Shown in pieces: positions 57,437 to 64,000 of a DNA stretch of 64,000 nucleotides. The notes under the pieces are model-generated. The model was not told the DNA's origin. It saw only the letters and a list, made by a program, of their open reading frames with translations, and made no database searches. How positions within the stretch are numbered: position 1 is the stretch's first letter; every line of letters begins with the position of its first letter. Location: NCBI GenBank assembly GCA_030435675.1, contig CM059622.1:3720001-3784000 (forward strand). Direction: 5' to 3'. This DNA comes from Steinernema hermaphroditum (taxonomy: Eukaryota > Nematoda > Chromadorea > Rhabditida > Steinernematidae). Position numbers and translations under genes: made by a program.

Positions 57437-60400
57437 CTGAAATAAGATTCATCAAAGAAGGGTTTTGAAACATGTGACTTTCTGGAAAGATTTATGTTCT
57501 CCAAGGAATGATTATAAGTTTTTTTAGTCAATTTTCAAATCCTAGATCTGCAAGAGTTATATTAGAAAACGGATTCGGAGCATGATGTTAATGATCTTAC
57601 CGTACCGGAATTCTTGGACACAGCCTTTTAATTTGATGCTCTTTCTTTGCGGAAATCTTGAATACTCAGATTCATTTGTTATTCATTGTGTTGGCCGGGA
57701 AGAACTAATAGAGAATCTAGTATCTAGTAGAGCGTGCGTTCAACACGCTAACTACATGCTAAAATTTATTGAAAAAAAAAACCCGTACTCTCAGAACAAA
57801 CAAATCGCTAGGCGTACTTTCATTTGATTGGTCAAGGTCCCAGTCCTGAAGCGGATTGTTCATTCTCTGATCATTCCGACCGTTTCTGTGCTTCTTAAAA
57901 TCCCTCTTGCAACGGTCTGTCATATGTGTTAGTGGTTTATTTCATCGATGATTTTGTCTGAACGTTTCTCAGTCTCTTCTATTGATACAGATCGAAGTAA
58001 CAGCGTTCCTTCATTTGTGTCCCCAGCGATCGGTCATTTTCGGTCCGTTCGCTCTATTAGAAGTGATTTTAATGAGCGGCCGTTCTTGGCCGCCCTTCTT
58101 TTAAATAAATGGCAACTTTGTTTGTATTTGTGCGCCTCTTTTCCGTGTTTAGCTTAATGTTCTTAGAGCACTTAGAGCACAGTACTCAGATCGTAAGTCC
58201 GCCCAAGAGCCGACACTTTAGGCAATAAGAACACCATATAGTTGGACAATTTAGTGGCAATATTCAAAATGAACTGCGGATATGAGATATTTAAAAACCA
58301 AAATAATGAAAAACGAGTATCTTCGTTCATTATTACATAGTGTACATCAAATGGCTGTTTCTGCTGTGAGTTCAGGGTCTGATCTAAATCCTGTCCTTAC
58401 TCTACTCTATGCAACCCTATTCACCGTCATTCGATCATCCCATCATTATTTCCCTTCGTTCGCACGCCTACTAAGCTTTTACCGCGAAGTATCCCCATAA
58501 CAAATCTGCATTTGATGAGATGTTCCTTACGCAAAATACTCACTGTGGCATGAAATAACTTTTTCTTTACCAAAATTGCATATGTAGAGCTTCAAAAACA
58601 TCCAAGGATAACGCGATCACGTAACCGCACATCTGACCCTAATCGCTCACTCACCTGTAATGGAGACCAAAGTGCAAAGGAGTGCACAGCGCAACCTTAA
58701 GACGTTCCCCCGCATGAGGAGAGCTCTGTTGGGAACGGACGTTCGCGGAGGGATGAGATCGGCGGCGGTTAACGTCAATTACTGTGCGACAACCTAGAAA
58801 CGTAGGCTGAGTAGTTGGGTAATCGCCGAGCGGGGTGGTCGCCGACGGAAATGGCGGCACACTTCGGTCCGAAAAAAAGACCCGGCGCCCAAGAAGGTGC
58901 CCTCACTTGCAGAGGTGAATAAAGGGCGCACGTTCGCACGGAAGGGCAAAAAGTGGTAGTTAGGCGCGCAAATACACAGATTTTATAAGAGCGGGCATGC
59001 AGGGCATGTAACAACGTGATTTTGAAGTGCAGACGGACAATTCCACGGACCGTCACGTTCAGGTATACAAGAAATGAACCTTTAGCAGGTACAACAGCGC
59101 CACTTCATAGATGATTCGGCCGTCAAGCAGCATACGTGATCTTTGGTTGATCCTAAACCAGCTCTGTATTAAAAAGTGTTTATTGTTAAAATACTAGATT
59201 TTGATGTGCTTTTTAGGGCATCAGTTGACCGTTAGCTGACCTGATCTAAGATCAAGGATATATAAGGAGATATCCCGACTGTTGCGAAGAGGTCAGAAAT
59301 GTGAGCGCAAAATCTTTAAGGCCGGAACTACGGATTCATTGGATTTTCAACTGATTCAAATGGCGAATATCTTGAGCTAAATCAATTTAATTTCGCATGA
59401 GATCGGTGTAAAGGTCGAGCACTTTCAATGCTACAACCTAATGGAAACGTTCCAATGGTCTCGGATGAAGTGAAACGATGAAACCAGCAAAGATTCTCCA
59501 TCTAGAGTGACTCCCAAAAACTCAATGATAGTGGACGTACAGTATAAGGTCATCACCATACGTCATATTTTCAAACTCTTTCTGCAAAACCCTTCAATTA
59601 ATCGCACCCTTGGACCAGTAACTATTACGTAACGTTTGCAAACTTTGCACGGACAAAGTTATAATCATGGCGGAGATAGAGAAATACTACAGTTCGATGA
59701 GGGTCAGCGACCAAGAATCACAGCCAAGAAGCTCGTAAAAGCGCTCGCCAGCAACACGCTCGCCGCTAATTCCCGCTAATATCCAATAATTCCATAATTC
59801 AAAGGCAAAGCAAAGTGACTTCCCTGTGAGTCTTTTCTTTTTTCTCATCGCAGCACTTTTTAAGACGCGAAACCTCTTGACACCTTTTTAGTGTCTCGGC
59901 TGATGTTTCAAGGAGGAAGTTCAAACGCTTGAGTTATCGGCATTCACGAGCATCTTGGCCGTCATGACACTGAAATTACAATGGGGTGCTTTGGTCCCAG
60001 TGGGAATGCTTCATACCTAGTGTTTTGCACCCAAGTACCATGGTATTCGTAACACATGATATTAAAAAATTAATATAAAGGTCCGGGAAAGCTACAAAAC
60101 AGTAATAATGACCTAATCAGCTATGACTTACGATAAATTAACGGGGTTAATTGCAAAGTTCAGATGCTCTAAACTCCAAAAGCTATTGTCAGTCATGCCG
60201 CGGAGAAGAGCCTCTCGCGTCCGGCATGGTCAGTGCCCTGGTTCAGATGCTCCAAACCGGCTGTGAGAGAGGAAGAATTCAAAAAAGGCAGTAAATTTCT
60301 ATTCGCTCTAATTTTTCTTTTTAGTTTCCGTCCACTTATTGCACACTGATAGGACCGCTGATTGCTTTGTTCGGATATGGTCTCCAGCCGAAACCAGAAG

Positions 60401-61600
60401 AAGATGAATGTCAACGATGTGATCTTGTCTTTCTTGTACATATATGAGACGTCTCACAAGGCGTAAGCCTTTAATACAAGAATATAAACTCGTAAAAAAA
60501 ACTCCAAAAAATTGAAAACCACTTCTTGGTTTATTAGTAGTTCTATTGCCAGACTTTCAGAAAGACTCACGCGTTGCCTGTTGCATGAGTACGACTAAGG
60601 ATGGTATACATAGTAACCAGCCCTAAGATTTCAAACTCTGATCGCTTATTGTTCTCCACCGTCGTTGTATGGGTTGCTTTCTATGGTCAACTAGTAAAGT
60701 CTTCTTTTTTATTTGTTATTTTATTGAATTTATAATTGAATTTATTAATAACTTAATTGATATAATTTCCATATTATTTGTCGAGCATCTTGTTACTTAC
60801 GAGACACGAAACCAATATGAAGTGACTATTTGCCTATTTTGCCATCTGAGATGAGATCCACAGGAAGACGGTAATACAAGCGGGGCAGGACCAAGCAAAA
60901 AAACTACGCTCTGTCGGTGATTGGACATATCCGATATTGATACGGTACAAAAGGGCTTTTTTTGACTTTCATACTCCGTTAAAGCCTGTTGAAGAAAGCC
61001 TAGGATGCTTTTGTCGAAACGTACCTGGTCTCATCGAGTACGTTGTCGATATAGCATCTAACAGGACGGCTCTTTTCAGGGGGTAACTTAATCTACACCA
61101 AACTTGATAAAGTGTTTCCACTAGAATCCACTAAACAGTGACTGGAAATCAGAATCACTCTTTACAAATAATGTATCACCAACATTTTGATATTAAAAAC
61201 ATCGAAAAAAATACGCTTCACTTGGAACTATAGCCGCATAGAAAGCTAACAGTAGGCTTAATAGAAGGCAGCGAAATACATTTCGATGTTCACAGCCTTA
61301 AACTCTTCCGTGCCTTCCAAAAAATCCAAAAGAAGGAGCAGAGAAATCACTCGACTAGCAGAATATCTGACACTGAATGGAAATGCCCGGATACCCATGG
61401 ATCTCTCATCCGCAAAAACCGACGGGGGGTGAATGACTTTCAGGTTTTTTGCAACATTAACATAAGTGAACCGTCAAACCTTTGAGAAAAACTCATTTTG
61501 GGTCTAATCACATTAACGCGGAGGAGAAGAGATCTGAGAACGGAGAACTCAAAATGAGGAAGATGCACGAGTGAAGAGGCTCGGCATCTCCTCCGATCAG
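57437..61600. other. Intergenic region upstream of the PAN gene
   Basis: No supported gene. The missing PAN-gene signal exon is expected somewhere here. A CG-rich stretch lies at 58690-58960 (GAGATCGGCGGCGGTTAACG, GTCGCCGACGGAAATGGCGG). Confidence 0.45.
58013..58110 (+). repeat. Dispersed hairpin repeat, copy 2
   Basis: TTTGTGTCCCCAGCGATCGG, then CCGTTCGCTCTATTAG, then the perfect hairpin GCGGCC-GTTCTT-GGCCGC (58076-58093). Partner of 37095-37190. Confidence 0.65.
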
Positions 61601-62199
61601 CCCATTTTAAGAGACTGTAAAATCCCAGAAAGACGCCCCCACTCCCGGCTCTAATCCGCGCTTAACCTGGAACGCGTCGCGCAATAATTTCCCTAATCTC
61701 CTCGCGTCTTCGGATCACCCCAAGACGCCTGAACTCCAGGAGGGCGATGCGAAATCCCCTCAAGGGATCAAGCGGACCTCGCGCCGATCTCCGCAATCGG
61801 TCGACCTTGACCAGCGGCCGCCCTCTAAGAGCATGTTTCTTCGATCGAATTATACACAGACGATTCGGTGCGCGCGCCGCTGGCTAATTACTCCCTCCGT
61901 GGCGCCTGTCCACGAGCCCCATTTCCTGGGCCCTCCCAAAAATCGGAGAAGTGGAGCGAAGTTTCGCCGCCGAGAAGGTCAATTGACGGCGCGGCGGAGA
62001 AGGGCATCTCGGGGGAAAAAGGGCGTCCGTGATACGGTCGATTAGTGGGAGTCAAGGTAAACGATGACGGAGTTGAATGGATTCGCTCTTTGTCGAAGGG
62101 AACGGTTTGATTATGAGAATGGGAATTGGAGGGGCGAGGGATACGAGAACGGAAGGTGTTTTTGGGGATGACCTTGAAGGGGAGTAAATGAGTACTTGT
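61600..62199 (+). other. CG-rich island, likely source of the PAN-intron copy
   Basis: CG-rich sequence starts about 200 bp before the duplicated part (CTAATCCGCGCTTAACCTGG, AACGCGTCGCGCAATAATTT) and runs through it, whereas the copy at 54951 starts abruptly. It contains GCTAATTACTCCCTCCG, GTCAATTGACGG and TCGATTAGTGGGAG. Copy part: 61798-62199. Confidence 0.6.
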
Positions 62200-63247
62200 C
62201 GCGTGAGGATTATCTAGAGCATTTTTGTGTGTAGGCGCTTTAAAAAGGACCCGTTTGATTGAATCCAAAAGAAAGGTAAGGTTTCATATATACGTCACTT
62301 TATTTCAGCCGTTCTATCGTGGAATACAATAGGCGATGATAAGCAACATCAATAATTGGAATTCGGTACAGAGGTTAGCCTCTGAAGTGATAGAAGATAC
62401 ATCGAAACATAAAAGCCTACGATACTCGTTTAAGTGGCTAGAAACGACTGATAAGAAGTCTCACGACTAGGCTGTACAAGCTATCACTGAACTCATTCCA
62501 CGCCTCTCATTCCTTCACTTTCAAAACCCATAATCGGATTAATCAAAGCGGAAGGCAGCAGTCTTCTTTTGCCTCCAAACAAAAGTAGGCCACGTGCATG
62601 ACTTGTCCTGCTGCAAAGATCCAGGAAGATGGGATCAATGAGAGTGAAACGGATTAAATCCATTCCTTAACGGCTCATCCCACTTGAAACTGCCTGGACG
62701 GGGCGAAAACGAAGCGAAATCACGCAGACTCGACCGTGACTAATCTGAGGCGTGAAATCGCGCGATTGCGATGGCTCAAAAGAAACGACTTCCATCTGAT
62801 TGCAAGTGAGATTGTATCGAAAGGAACAATGAAGAAAGGATGTAAGGCGAGATTAGTGGATTTTCTGCAAAAGGCGGGAGATGGTATGGTGACTTGCGAG
62901 AAGCCGGTGGATGGGCTATTGAGAAGCGAATCCATGATGCTATACATGGCTAGGAGAGGATACATGACTGACTGTAGATTTCTCTCATTCCATAGTAGTG
63001 TAATCCTTGCTATCGCTACCCGGCCATCCGCTGCAAAGAGAGGCCCAAAGCGCGCTGCACATATCCTTGAGTTGGACTTCATGCAGTGCATAATCCATCG
63101 TAGAGCGCCTCTTTTCTCTGTTTACATAGATTTAACTCCAAAAATTATTTAAGATTTTATGCCGGAGCCACATATTTACAGTTAGAAATATATAAGTCAC
63201 TTTGAGCCGTCGCGGAGATCTACAAAAACGCATCACTTCCACACAGA
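62200..63247. other. Intergenic, no supported gene
   Basis: Frames of 123 and 138 codons overlap on opposite strands at 62720-63152. Neither has a motif, a splice context or clear codon bias, so no gene is called. Confidence 0.4.
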
Positions 63248-64000
63248 TTACACTCGTTCTCTTCTTAGGTTCAGCCGGTTGGCCACCTGGAAGAAGTCGT
63301 CGGCGTTGTTAAGCATGTTGATGACGTTGTCGTTGGGTGGTACGAATCCAGGAGGTCCACCTCCTGGATTCATTTGTGGTGGCGGAGGGCGTGGAGGAGG
63401 ACCGGCTGGACCTCGCGGTGGCATATCTAAATGGTTGAGACTCAAAGTAGTGGATTACTTGAATTTTCTTGAATTTTTAAAATTTTCTTAAAATGGATCG
63501 AGATTAATTTGGACAATCTACTCTTGAACCGACCCGCGTGGTGCGTAAAGGGCGAATGTCTGTTTTAGACGGTCAGTTTCCAGTGGTGCTATTTTAGACA
63601 TTTAGCAATGTTTTCCCGGCCGTTTTTCGTCTATGAACGAGCAGTCTTTTAAGGCGTCGAAAGGATACCGATAATTCGTTATTGGACGTAAATCGGCAGA
63701 GATCACTTTTACCACTGTCTTCAAAGACTTATTGTGCTTTTGCCAGCCCCTAATTGCTCTTTACTTCAATAAATAATAACTTACTGATATCGTTATTGTT
63801 GAATTCGTTGTTGTTGTTGTTGTTCTGGTTGTTAGGAGGAGGTGGTCCCCTAAACTGCTGCTGTTGCTGTGGAGGCGGTCCATTAAACTGCTGCTGGGAA
63901 GGTCCTTGGTTATTATTCGGCTGCATAGGTCTGTTCTGAGGGGGGCCGTTGTTCATCTGCTGCTGGGGAGGTCCTTGGTTGTTGTTGGGCTGCATGGGCC
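63248..64000 (-). CDS. Q/N/P/G-rich low-complexity protein, 3' end
   Basis: Two exons are visible on the minus strand: from the window edge to 63785, and 63426-63248, joined in phase (GAT ATC A | AT ATG). The product is built of repeats such as MQPNNNQGPPQQQ, MQPNNNQGPSQQQFNGPPP and NNQNNNNNNEFNNND, then MPPRGPAGPPPRPPPPQMNP and PGGGPPGFVPP. It ends in a short ordinary tail, NVINMLNNADDFFQVANRLN then LRRERV. Such prion-like, Gln/Asn-rich proteins occur in nematode cuticle, pharynx lining and RNA-binding proteins; the sequence here does not decide. The gene continues to the right. Confidence 0.75.

Noticed and set aside
62736..63152. 138-codon frame on the plus strand with a charged start
   Set aside because: Overlaps a 123-codon minus frame, has no motif or splice signals, and codon use differs from the real genes.

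Overview
The window looks like nuclear DNA of a nematode, most likely a free-living rhabditid type. Introns inside recognised genes are mostly 42-52 bp and end in TTTCAG or a close variant. Several genes have such an acceptor 1-7 nt before the start codon, the usual picture of spliced-leader trans-splicing. Secreted C-type lectin duplicates and PAN/apple matrix proteins are also common nematode families. Genus and species cannot be decided from the sequence.

Left part (1-16 kb) holds conserved housekeeping genes. A methionine aminopeptidase 1 runs in from the left edge (35-1285, +). It is followed by an inverted duplication of a lysine-rich unknown gene (full copy 1546-2193 on -, shortened copy 3563-3913 on +). 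Next are a six-exon unknown gene (4289-5684, +) and a small convergent gene (5803-6021, -). Then come the complete 11-exon kinesin-13 gene klp-7 (8069-10883, +) and, convergent with it, the complete six-exon casein kinase 1 gamma gene csnk-1 (12864-14520, -). I reassembled both exon by exon and all phases agree.

Middle part (16-40 kb) is a stretch of about 24 kb in which I find no convincing gene. It contains short CG-rich islands that carry ATTA-type homeodomain cores, several short dispersed repeats and, near its right end, a decayed mariner transposase.

Right part (40-53 kb) is a lectin locus. Two convergent pairs of secreted double-CTLD genes (40288+/43590- and 49686+/52946-) share an almost identical promoter of about 135 bp, so the pair was duplicated as a unit. 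Between the pairs lie two tRNA-like remnants, two small trans-spliced paralogous unknown genes (44715-45044 and 46164-46496, -), repeated modules with a conserved short frame, and a 1.1 kb inverted-repeat transposon with a TTA target duplication.

Far right (53-64 kb): an 11-exon gene for an extracellular protein with three PAN/apple domains (53350-57436, -, 5' end not found), about 5.8 kb of intergenic DNA, and the 3' end of a Q/N/P/G-rich low-complexity protein (63248 to the edge, -). A 393-bp segment in a PAN-gene intron is a near copy of a CG-rich island at 61.8 kb.

The housekeeping genes do not form a pathway together. The lectin, PAN and Q/N-rich genes all point to secreted or barrier functions, but that link is inference.
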